A DNA stretch of 64,000 nucleotides, from contig NC_065920.1 of assembly GCF_024586455.1 (NCBI RefSeq), positions 18,686,144 through 18,750,143 on the forward strand. Direction: 5' to 3'. This document shows, one piece after another, positions 1 through 9,660 of this stretch (the first letter of the stretch is position 1; every line of letters starts with the position of its first letter). Position numbers and translations under genes: made by a program. The notes under the pieces are model-generated. The model did not search any database. It had not been told where the DNA came from and worked only from the letters and a program-made list of their open reading frames with translations. The stretch is from Bactrocera neohumeralis (Eukaryota; Arthropoda; Insecta; Diptera; Tephritidae).

Positions 1-330
1 TTTTTGGTTGTATTTTATTTCAATTGTTTTTTTAGTTTTTATTTTTATTTTATTTTTATTTTTTAATTTTTAATTTTTATATATAAAATTATAATTTATT
101 TTATTATTTTTATTATTTTTTTTTATAATATATTTTTTTAAATTTATAAATAAATTTTATTATTTTCTATTTTTTATTTAATTTTTTTTTAATTTGAATT
201 TTTTATTATTTTTATATTTTAATTTTTAACTTCGCATTTAAATTAAATAAGTTTTCTTTTGTAATTTTTCTATATATATTTTTTGTAATAATGTATTTTT
301 TTTAATTTTTTTTTCCTTTCAACAATTTGT
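1..330. repeat. T-rich low-complexity tract
   Basis: Nearly pure A/T with long T runs on the + strand. No open frame or motif was recognised. Confidence 0.8.
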
Positions 331-1340
331 GTATTTAAACCCAGCTACTGGTGCTGCTATCAATTGTACTCTTCGCGCATAATGCAATTTTCATTCAAGC
401 ATCCGCCCATAAATCAAAATCTCTCCAAACAATAAACGTCATCGCTCACATTTCATGAACCATACAAACATAGATACATACATATGTACGTAATTATATA
501 TTTTTCAAACGTTTTGCTCATTTCGTACGTTTTGCAAATTTTAATAAGTAACTTTTTTTGTTTGCATTAAGTCGTCATGCTGTGCTGTCTTCCGCTCCAG
601 CCACACACACTTCCCAAGTTGCTTCGATAACACACCTCAGCTCACCATACTCGTGACTTTTATCATACAGACATATACTATATATCGATTATTTTTCGCT
701 TGTTTATTTGCGTTTCGTGTTTGTCACTTTACCAGTAGCTAATTGCTTAAGTGACTGCCACGTCCGTCCAGTCCGTCCGGCAGTCGATACGGTAACTAAT
801 AATGTCAGCAATTTCTGTCTGTCTGTCTGTACGTATTTTGTGTTTTGTTTTCACCTTCGATTGTGCTATGGCATGGCAGTAAGTTGAGTGGTAGTCGCAT
901 AATTTGTCGTCATTATTAATGCTTAATCAGTAATTACCGCAAGCCAACATACGCATAATTAATTACAGCTGAAAAAAACGCTAAGCGCGGAGCTGAAAAA
1001 AATAAAAAATTATGTGTGATCAATTTTCACTCGTGTGCAAATATTTATGCCTATTCCTGTTTTTTACACAAAAAAAAAAAAAACAATTTATACGTTACAC
1101 TTTACGCTTTAATGTGTTTATTCGACGTTGCTTGTATTTGCTCTCGTGCGTAGTTCGCATATTTTTGCAAAATAATCGCTGTGTTTACTGTTTTAAAGAG
1201 GTCATTGTCTCTTATTGGCTGCGAAAGAATAAAAATTGAGAAAAAATTATTTTTCATGTAATATTTTTTGACAAAAGTAGAGTAAAATGCTGAGAAATGA
1301 CATTAAAACTGCTTAGCTGTCATTTTAGTGGCGAACGCCG
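331..1340. other. Non-coding upstream region of the PDI-like gene
   Basis: Mixed-composition sequence without a convincing frame. The only open stretch (1012-1239) runs through an A homopolymer and has no domain. A short TCTG repeat sits near 816-830. It may hold regulatory DNA for the gene at 1489, but nothing specific was recognised. Confidence 0.5.
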
Positions 1341-1345
1341 GTGCC

Positions 1346-1390
1346 TTATAAATGGATTTAAACTTAATCGCTTCGTATATTTCACGAAGT
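1346..1390 (+). promoter_or_regulatory. Candidate TATA promoter of the PDI-like gene
   Basis: TTATAAAT lies at 1346-1353, about 140 bp before the start codon. A start site some 30-37 bp downstream (about 1378-1384) would give a 5' UTR near 105 nt without further ATGs in strong context. The position fits a simple TATA promoter driving a short intronless gene. The exact start site is inferred. Confidence 0.5.
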
Positions 1391-1488
1391 AGCGCATAGG
1401 CCGGCATAGCGTACAGTTGAGACTTGATTCCTAATCAATAAAGTTAACGAAATCTGTGACTGAGTGCTTTCATTAAATATAATAGATC

Positions 1489-1896
1489 ATGAAGTTCCTA
1501 ATTTCTTCACTGCTACTGTTAGCTGTCACAACAACGCTTGCATACGTCACTGAAGAGGAAATGCCAAACGAAGATGGCGTGCTTGTGCTGACCACCGCTA
1601 ATTTTAAGCGTGTCATAGAAGCCAATGATTTTGTCTTGGTAGATTTCTACGCACCATGGTGCGGTGCTTCCATCGCGCTTACGCCCGAATTCGCTAAAGC
1701 AGCGCAGTTTTTAGCTGAATGGCGTTCGCCCATCAAGTTGGCCAAAGTCGATGTGACCGTCTCGAGCGAGTTGGACACATATTTCCAATTGCGTCAATAT
1801 CCCACCTTGAAGTATTTCCGTCGTGGCGTTCCCTTTGAATATAATGGCGGTTATCGGGCAGCTGATATTATTGCATGGCTTAATGCAGTGCAATGA
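1489..1896 (+). CDS. Secreted/ER single-domain PDI-like thioredoxin-fold protein, CGAS active site
   Basis: Complete 135-residue frame. Residues 1-18 form a signal peptide (hydrophobic core SSLLLLAV, likely cleavage after Ala18). The rest is one thioredoxin domain of the PDI a type: VLVDFYAPWC leads to the active site at 58-61, followed by LTPEFAKAA; the KVDVT strand is near 86-90, the cis-proline motif YPT at 104-106 and the terminal helix IIAWL at 127-131. PDI domains normally carry CGHC. Here the site is C58-G-A-S61, so the resolving cysteine is lost and a dithiol reaction is unlikely. CXXS relatives in the family act by holding substrates as mixed disulfides or as chaperones. There is no KDEL-type tail, so secretion is possible. 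Usual PDIs are about 490 residues with several domains. The absence of introns suggests a retrocopy or a single-domain duplicate (inference). The ATG is chosen because it supplies the signal peptide. No neighbouring gene shares its job. Confidence 0.9.
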   Translation: MKFLISSLLLLAVTTTLAYVTEEEMPNEDGVLVLTTANFKRVIEANDFVLVDFYAPWCGASIALTPEFAKAAQFLAEWRSPIKLAKVDVTVSSELDTYFQLRQYPTLKYFRRGVPFEYNGGYRAADIIAWLNAVQ

Positions 1897-1961
1897 GAAA
1901 AGAATTTGAAATATTAAATATTAGTTTTTATTTAAATTAACCCATTTTTTATATGCTATAA

Positions 1962-1967
1962 AATAAA
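1962..1967 (+). terminator. Poly(A) signal of the PDI-like gene
   Basis: A canonical AATAAA occurs 66 nt after the stop codon, followed by a T/G-rich stretch (about 1979-1996). This gives a short 3' UTR and supports a compact single-exon transcript. Confidence 0.65.
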
Positions 1968-1969
1968 AT

Positions 1970-3240
1970 TTTCCATTTGCTTAATTTGTGTTTTATTTTG
2001 ACAGCAAACCGGAAGCAACTTAATGCCATATCCGTTATAAACCCGTGAAATTATCCAAAACCACAACCAATTATATACTTATAAAAGTCTTCACAGTCTT
2101 TTTAAGTCCGCTGAGATATCCAGCGTTGTCATAAAAGTCCATTCAATAATATCAAATTTTCTCAAACTCTCAAACACACTCGTTTTGGCGTGCGGTCGCA
2201 CTGCAATCATAACTGTTGTCCAAATAAATCTGTAATATGAGCGTGTGTAAATAATATTATTTTGACAAAAAATGTCAGCTACTGTTCAGCAAATGCAGTC
2301 AGTCGGCGGTTTCAATGACCATTTCAGGCTTTAACGCTTCGTATCCAACTCATGCGCCGATCCGATCGGCAATCAAAGTCGTCGCTGAAGTGTGCCAGTC
2401 CGTTATGGTTTGTGTTGTGATGCTTTGATGAGTTTTGCTGCCATTTAGCGTTTGTCAGTTTGTTTTGATTTTGTTGTATTTTTTTGTTTTTTTTTTTCTT
2501 ATCATTTGATTCGTTCATTTTTTGCCGGTCGTATGTGCTTGCAATTAAAATGAAGCGCTTAGCTTAAATTCAATCGTCGCTTGGCAAAATGTGTTCAAAT
2601 GAGTGAATCAAGTAATTGCCGGACAGATTGACAGTCGTGGGACCAGCTGTCGCCAGTGCTGTGCCACTGTTTTGCAGCAGCGAAAATAAAAGTTAAAGCT
2701 TATTATTATTGTTGTTGTCATTAATTGAATTGTAGGCCAATAAGCAGGCAGCGGCATTAAGTGCTATATATCTTTTTGTGTTTAACGTATGTGTGTAAAC
2801 TGTAAGCCGATTTGAAAAAGTGCAATAGCAGCTGGCAGCTAGCGGAAGAGCGGTCTTTTTTTGAAACACAGCTGATTTTTTATTTATTATTGTTAGTATT
2901 TTTTTTATTTTTTATCTTTCCTAACAACAACAAAGCCAAAAATTAAGCTATAATGCATTTGCATTAAATTTTTTGCCTTCTAGCATGTTTTGACACAATT
3001 TCCAACCTCAAACCGGATATAATTTTGAGCTTAGCGAAAATATCTGAAAAGCTTTAAATTTGAAGTAATTATCAGAAATATTATGATAATTGCACAAATT
3101 TAAGAAAATATGTATACAGCTGTTTGACTGTTTTTTGGCTTTTGCTAGTGAGCATCAATTATATCGAAATCGATTACTATCCTTTGTCGGGGTTGCCTAT
3201 GCCGATTAGTGCGGATTTAATTCAAAATAATTAGGGTTTA
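1970..3240. other. Unique-looking non-coding interval
   Basis: Moderate GC in places, no frame with family features, a T-run near 2475-2500. It contains the first copy of an ATATCGAAATCGATTA motif (about 3162-3178). Nothing else is supported. Confidence 0.5.
3162..3178. promoter_or_regulatory. Repeated TATCGAAATCGAT motif, copy 1
   Basis: A 16-bp string reading ATATCGAAATCGATTA recurs identically near 4897. It combines two half-sites of the ATCGAT kind that DREF and BEAF-32 recognise in Drosophila. Binding is inferred; only the repetition is seen. Confidence 0.3.
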
Positions 3241-3719
3241 TTAGTGTTTAATTTTTTTTTAATATTTTGTGAAAATGAAATGAATTATTTCAATAATAAT
3301 GGTATTAATTTCAATAATAATACTAATATCAACAAAAAAATATTTGTTTTGTCACTGCTTGAACAAATTTTTTTTATCAGAAATTAAAATTATTAATATT
3401 AACAGTTTTTGAAATATATATAAAAACTATAAAAATTAGATTTCAGAAAAAATATTTTTTTTTACTCCTAAAAACATATTTTTTTAAATTATTAAATTAA
3501 TAAAAGTTTAAAGTTTTTGAAATAAAAAAGTTATAAAAGTTAATTTCAAATAAAAAAACATATTTTTTGTTATCAGAAAAAAAATTTATTTTGATTTAAT
3601 AAAGAGTAAAAATATTTTGTAGTTTACTTATGGAAACATTTTTATTTTACATTTTTGTAAAACATTTTTTTTAAAACCTTTTTTTAATTTTTTTTTATTT
3701 TTTTTTTATTTTTTTTTAA

Positions 3720-3751
<32 letters not shown>

Positions 3752-3860
3752 TTTTTTTTTTTTTTAATTTCTTTTTATTTTTTTTAATTTCAAAAATTTT
3801 TTTATTTAAAAAAATTTAATTTATTAATTTTTTATATATATATGTACATACATACATACA
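3240..3860. repeat. A/T low-complexity tract with long T runs
   Basis: Alternating A- and T-runs, including T stretches of more than 20 near 3720-3765, ending in a TATATGTACATACATACATA microsatellite. No gene. Confidence 0.8.
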
Positions 3861-4690
3861 TGTGATTTCATTTCTTTCAATTTTGTCTGCAACGCGGCTA
3901 AAAATTCCTTTTTTTTTTACACAGTTCCGCTCTTCTCGCTGAGCGCGGCCGTGCGCGTGTCGTGTCGTCACTAATCACTTTGCTCGTCAGAGTCTCAACT
4001 TCTTCGGCTATAAAATAACAAAAATACGTACAAATGGACACACATATATTCTCTGAGTTATTTCTATTTTTGTAGTCGCTGCCTGGAAGTTCATGTTTTT
4101 TAGCTCTTATTTTACATCTTGCTTTTATAATTTTTTTTTATTTTTTCGTATATTTTTTTATGTGCTTCCGATTGTACACTTTGTGTTGTAGTTGTTGTTG
4201 TTGCTATTTTACACAGTGTTTATCAAGTTGATGGGTCTTTATTTTGATTAATCATCAACAAATTTCAGCGGAATTGTTATTTTTAAATGCTTTTCATTTA
4301 AGAAACAAATTTCGTGCCTCCCAAAGTCAGAGATGCCAGCTTTGTGTGCGTTGTGTTGTGTTGCGAAGGTGTTTTGGCTGATAGTTTTCATTTCATTTTT
4401 CTGCTGTTCTGTTTTTGTTTTGTTCATTACAAATTAATGAAGTGAAAATTAGTGTGCGTCACAGTGTAGCTTTTCTGGCAGCACGCGAAAGTGTAAAGCA
4501 ACAACAATGTCGAGAAATGTTGGAAAATGTAATTAGAACTTTTGATTACTTGTTGTTGACTAGAATTTTGAATAATGAGCGTTGACAGGTCGAGTGAGAG
4601 GGACGGGAGGCAAGTAAATGTTAGCATGCAGACGTTTAAGATTAATTATTTGCGCTAAATGATTTTTGAGACTGTTTTTAAACAGACATA
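3861..4690. other. Unique-looking non-coding interval
   Basis: Ordinary composition with GTTGTTG runs (about 4187-4204). Small open frames on either strand show no recognisable domain. Confidence 0.45.
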
Positions 4691-4895
4691 TTTTAGTTAT
4701 ATAATGTATCTACACAAATGTGTTTCATTAAAATTTACAAATTTACTTATGTATATACATATGTATATATAACTTAAAAAAAGCACCAAAATTTAGGAAA
4801 ATTTAAATTTGTAAGAAATTATAATTTTTGTTTTTACATTATAACATTTTGTAAAATATTGAAAAACTAAAGAGTTGGATTTACAGTGACAGGTC

Positions 4896-4913
4896 AAATA
4901 TATCGAAATCGAT
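4896..4913. promoter_or_regulatory. Repeated TATCGAAATCGAT motif, copy 2
   Basis: Identical 16-bp core to copy 1, 1.7 kb away and in the same orientation. A one-base variant (ATATCGAAGTCGATA) occurs near 63023. Confidence 0.3.
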
Positions 4914-5389
4914 TAATTCCTTGGAAGATATTTTTTGTTAGAAATTTTTTTTTTGTAAATTTATTGTATATTTAGAATCTGTTTAATTATAAAAAAATTT
5001 AAATTACATTTAAATATTAAAAGATTTTTTAATGTAAAATAATTATGAAAATAGAAAATTTAAATATTTTTTTATATTACTATAATATTTTATTTGTGTG
5101 TACTAATTTAATATTTTCAATACAAAAAAAAAAAAAAATAATAATAATTTTTTTATTAGAAGATACATTTTTATTTTTTTATATTAAATATAATTTTTTA
5201 AATCTAAATCTTTAAATTTCACTTCTAAAAATCCAATAAAATTAAAACAATTAATTTATAAACAAAAAATGTGATAAGAAATAATTTCCAAAATTTTCTA
5301 AAAAATTTGTCTTCAAAATTCAAAATTTAATATTTACATTATGTATTATATAATTACATGACATTAATGTACATTAAAACTATGTTTTT

Positions 5390-6860
5390 TTTCAAAATTA
5401 AGTTAACTGTTATTCTAAAACGCGCAATTATTAAAATTTTTAATATTTTTTATGAAGAATAAATTTTTTTTGAAAAATATTTGATATTAAATGAATTTTC
5501 TTTTTCGAAAAAAATGTTTTTTTTTCGAAATGTTTTTTCAAAAGATTAATTTTTAATTATTTTTTCGAAAAATAAAATTACATTCATGAAAAATTAAAAT
5601 TGTTTTCGAACATTAATTTTTTATTTTATCTAATCATTTCGAGAAAAATGTTAAGACGTATGTACATACATATGTATGTATGTATTTAAAAATTAGAATT
5701 ACTGGAAGAATTGCTAAAAGTAAGTTCGTAGAAAACATTAAACATTTTTGTTTTTTTTTCCAAATATTATTACAAAATATATTAAAAATATTGTTTTTTG
5801 AAAATTTAGTCATTTATTTTATTAAGAACGGACAATTATTCAAATATTTTAAAATATTTTATGAAAAATATTTTTCAAAAAAAGAAATTAATTTTTTTCT
5901 TTTTTTCGGAAAATGAATGTTTTTTGATATTTTTTTTTTTGCGAAAAAGTAATTTTTTTAAATAAATATTTTTTCGAACATTTTTTTTTAATTTATCTAA
6001 TCAATTCCGGAAAACGTTAAGACAAATTTAAAAATATTTTGTTTTTTTTAAATATATGTATATTTATTTTTTTAATATTAATACTAAATATAATAAAAAT
6101 ATGTTTTTTTTTTTGAAAATTAAGTTAACCATTATTTATTAAGAAAGGGCCATTACATTTTAAAAATATTTAAATACTTTTTATAAAACATATTTTTTAA
6201 AAGAAACTTGAAAAATAAATAAGAATAAATAGGTAAAAATAAAATTAATGTTTTTGGTATTTTAAAATTTATTTTTTTTCGAAAAATTAATGCTTTTAAT
6301 TATAATTATTTTTTCGAAAAATAAAAACTTTATTGAAAACTAGACATTTGTTCGAAAATTAATTATTAATTAAGTTAACCGTTATTTATTGAGAAAGGGC
6401 AATAATATATTAAAAATAATTAAATAATTGTCATAAAAAATATTAAAAAAAAACGTGAAAAAAACTATGTAATTACAATTAAATTGTTAATTTTTTTCAT
6501 AAAATAAATGTTTTTGATCTTTTAAATTTTTTTATGTTTTTTTTCGAAAAATTAATGCTTTTAAATATAATATTTTTTTCGAAAACTAAATACTTTATTG
6601 AAAAATAAAAATTTGTTCTAAAATAACTTTTTTAAATTTACTTTTTACAATTTTAAGTTACAAGTAAATTTGAGTTCGTAATAATTTTATTTAAATAATT
6701 TAAATAAAAAAACATATCAAGAAATAAATGATTTTGGGTATTTTTTTTACCAAAAATTAATGTTTTGAAATATAATTATTTTTTCTAAAAATAATACTTC
6801 ATTGAAAAATAAATTTTTTTTCGAAAAATATTTTTATAAATTTTTATTTTACAATTTTAA
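5390..6860. repeat. Degenerate AT-rich satellite-like array with TTTTTTCGAAAA palindromes
   Basis: The phrase AATTAAGTTAAC(C/T) followed by GTTATT recurs near 5398, 6119 and 6372, with a weaker copy near 5805. Each is followed by TTTTTCGAAAA palindromes and TTTATTGAAAA phrases (near 5517, 5565, 6280, 6313, 6543, 6780). Unit length drifts between about 250 and 400 bp. The flanking 4690-5390 is the same AT-rich type. A 78-codon frame at 5680-5916 is only an AT-rich translation. Confidence 0.65.
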
Positions 6861-8080
6861 ATTGCAAGTAAATCACAAATAAATATGCGTTCATACTTCC
6901 TCACGCAGAAATGTATGTTTGTATGTATGTATGCACATTTGTATGTATGTGGGTAATTTTTAATGCGAAACAGCCATAAAAAATCAGCGCTTTGCAGTGA
7001 AGCATTTTAACGCATTGCAACGCTTCAAACGCATATCCTGTGAAATATTCACAGTCACAGCGCGCTGTGTTGCATGCGAAATGTGCACACATGTGCATTT
7101 ATAAATACAACACTAGAAATGTATGTAGGTAATATACATATGTATAAGCACATAAGCAGAAACCGTTTCCAAACAGTTCTCTCTTCTTTTTTATGATTTT
7201 TTGCTTTGAGGAACTGCAGTGCAAATCGTAAATCGCAAAAGATGGCAAACAAGAAGCAGCAGAACAGCACATTTTTATGCTCGAAACACATACATACATA
7301 CCTATAAGAGTGTTTGTTTGTTGTTGGCTCGGCAGATCATTGCACTCATTCAGTTTACAGATAAATTTTATTTAAACAGTTTTCGTTGTTATTGTTGTTT
7401 TCTTTTACTGCCTGCTCCAGCACATTCGTCATGCCTTTCATTTTCGGTGCAAAGTCTGCAGCACATTGCAAGCGGTGAAGACCAACCATCCAGCCAGCCA
7501 TTGCCATTACTTTCTGTCACAGTTCTTAAGACACTGCATTTTTTGGGCGATTTTCTTGTTGTTGCACTTACTTGTGTGCAGACATATTACATACCATGAG
7601 TGTATGTTGCTATTATTGTTGTTTGCTTTTTGTCACACCAAGTTGTGATGCGCCTCAAGAGTCTGCTGCGCAACACACACACACATACAAACAATCATAT
7701 GTCTGCTTGAAAGTGTTGGCGTTCGTGGCGGGGCGCTGCAGCTGCTGGTGTCACTCAAAGGCAGCTGGAAGACTTCTTCCTGTCCCTGACTGCTACATAT
7801 GATACATGTACATTGTGTGTATGTATGTATGTGTGAATTTGTCGGTATCACTTCGAAAATCCGTCCATCCGACACATTTGTATTTTCAGGGTTTGCTTGC
7901 TAAAACAACAACAACTATGGCAACGCCGATGGCTTAATTGAGTAAACGAATTTTTTAGCACAAAAGCAATAAGGAAGGTGAAAGGCAGCATTAAAATGTG
8001 AAAGAAAGAATCTACAATTTTTTAACACTTTTAAAACTTTTTTGAATATAAGTTTTTGCTTTAATTCTTGATGGTATTTT
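6861..8080. other. Non-coding interval with CATA microsatellites
   Basis: Contains TATG/CATA repeats (about 6908-6950, 7288-7301, 7815-7830), CACACA runs near 7670 and TTGTTGTTG runs. Several overlapping short frames exist on both strands, none with a domain or consistent codon use. I see no gene. Confidence 0.45.
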
Positions 8081-8780
8081 TCTCTAACGTTTCCTTCGCC
8101 CAGAATCCTTCTGGCCATGTAACGTACTAGCATGCGGGACAGTCTGTCTGTCACCGTATTTCGATTTCTGTTTCCTGGCCGGTGTGTTCCGCTTCCTGTT
8201 TTCACTCTTCGTGCCCCTAGTGTTGCTCATGGTTCTGTCAGAGGTTCCCCTTCTTGTACTGGCGATTCCGCCGCATGCAGTTGTTCTAGTTTTCTTTCCT
8301 TAGTGGGACTAACCTAAAAATGCCCGAGGTGAAGCCTACACCGATTCCTTTATTAGCCTTGGAGGGTAACGGTTTCGTCACTTTTAGTCCTACACTTCCA
8401 GGGATAGATCTGGGTGTCGGTTCCGACATCTCTTCACTTCCCGACTTCCTCTTTTCCTTATTTACTAAAACCAACTAAATAATGACGTGTCGCAACGTAC
8501 TCTGAGACCTCCCTCCATGGTTTTAACGGGACGGTGGCAGTTACGACATTAGTCCACCAGCCATTTCTGCTGAGTGCCACCACAGCATACTCAAAATGTC
8601 AGAACCACCAGCCTCCAAGTCTGTAATCCTAAACAAAGTGCATGCTAAAGCTAAATTCTAGTCCAGGAGTCCGTTAGGGCCGCAGGTCATTTAGGGTTAA
8701 CCAGGATGCACCAGCTCGGAGTCGACCTGTCTTATACCTCGACAAATTACAACTTGAAGCGAAATACCCCAAATTAATAC
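8080..8780 (-). pseudogene. GC-richer decayed coding-like segment, possibly LINE ORF1
   Basis: Base composition rises sharply over the AT-rich neighbours. The minus strand has broken frames rich in Lys, Arg, Ser and Pro, such as KRKSGSEEMSEPTPRSIPG at about 8290-8474 and a continuation in another frame reading THRPGNRNRNTVTDRLSRML at about 8110-8200. Such basic, low-complexity segments are common in LINE ORF1/gag proteins, and a LINE 3' end on the same strand lies next door (8793-9050). I cannot name the family; it could also be a decayed host exon. Confidence 0.3.
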
Positions 8781-8792
8781 TGGGATTTCTCT

Positions 8793-9050
8793 AGGTTAGG
8801 TTAGGTAGGTTAAGTAAAAATAAATAAAAATGTGAAACCACGAATAGTCCCACTTGGACTGCTAGATGTGCTTGTCCGTTGTGATGTCCAGAACTTCTTA
8901 GTACGAATCTAAAAGACTCTCGGTGTGTCTCAATGGGATAGAACCCCGTTATTGCGGTCACGTGAACCTTACTTAGAACACTTACAGTTTTCGACGTTTC
9001 CGCTGTGGGCAGACACCCAGGCAAGTTTAATATGAAAGCAGCTTGTTGCC
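8793..9050 (-). mobile_element. 3' end of an I/Jockey-type LINE with AACCT-rich tail
   Basis: Read on the minus strand it ends in CCTACCTAACCTAACC, the kind of tail also seen at three other LINE remnants in this window (39480, 44330, 57118). A CAAGTGGGAC phrase (complement near 8851) matches the CAAATGAGAT phrase at 44305 just before that tail. The 77-codon frame here has no complete domain. Confidence 0.5.
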
Positions 9051-9059
9051 ACAGCTAAT

Positions 9060-9660
9060 GAGGTCATGCACTTTTTGACTAGCTTTGAACTCACTCCGTA
9101 TTATTAAATCTGCATTCTAGGCTTATCAGTTCCGAAATTATCTTTAGTTTTTTATGTTTCTACATTTCCGCCGAACCCGGTGATGGTTCTTGGTCGCAGA
9201 ATCTTCATAACCACTAATTACCTTCAACCGCAGCCAACTTCAAGCCACAGCCTAAAATTACAAGCGGCTCTTCGTCCGGCGGCGTCCTTCAAATCTTCAA
9301 CGCTTTTATGTCTCTGTAAATACCATTTAATGCATACAACAATTAATATTTGCCTAGGTAATGACGCAACAACGCTGACCGCGGCACTTGCACCTTCAGC
9401 GCTTAAGTACTCCGCGCTCGGTGGCAAATGCATTCAACGCTTGTCTTCGCTTTTTATTGCCGTGCAAGTGAGCAGGCAAAGATCAAAAAGACTCGTATGA
9501 CCGGTTGGCGTTTTGCTTAGCCGATTCTAATGTTGCCATTTGATTATTACATTTGAGCAGCAACAATAACAGCGAACCTTTTTTTTGTTGTACTCTTCGC
9601 TTATGTAAAACAAAATTAACAGCTTTTTATTAATTGCTTATGTGCGCTTTTACCACTTCC
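9060..9660. other. Non-coding interval
   Basis: Open frames on both strands between 9180 and 9500 overlap and show no domain. GC is moderate. Nothing specific recognised. Confidence 0.4.
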
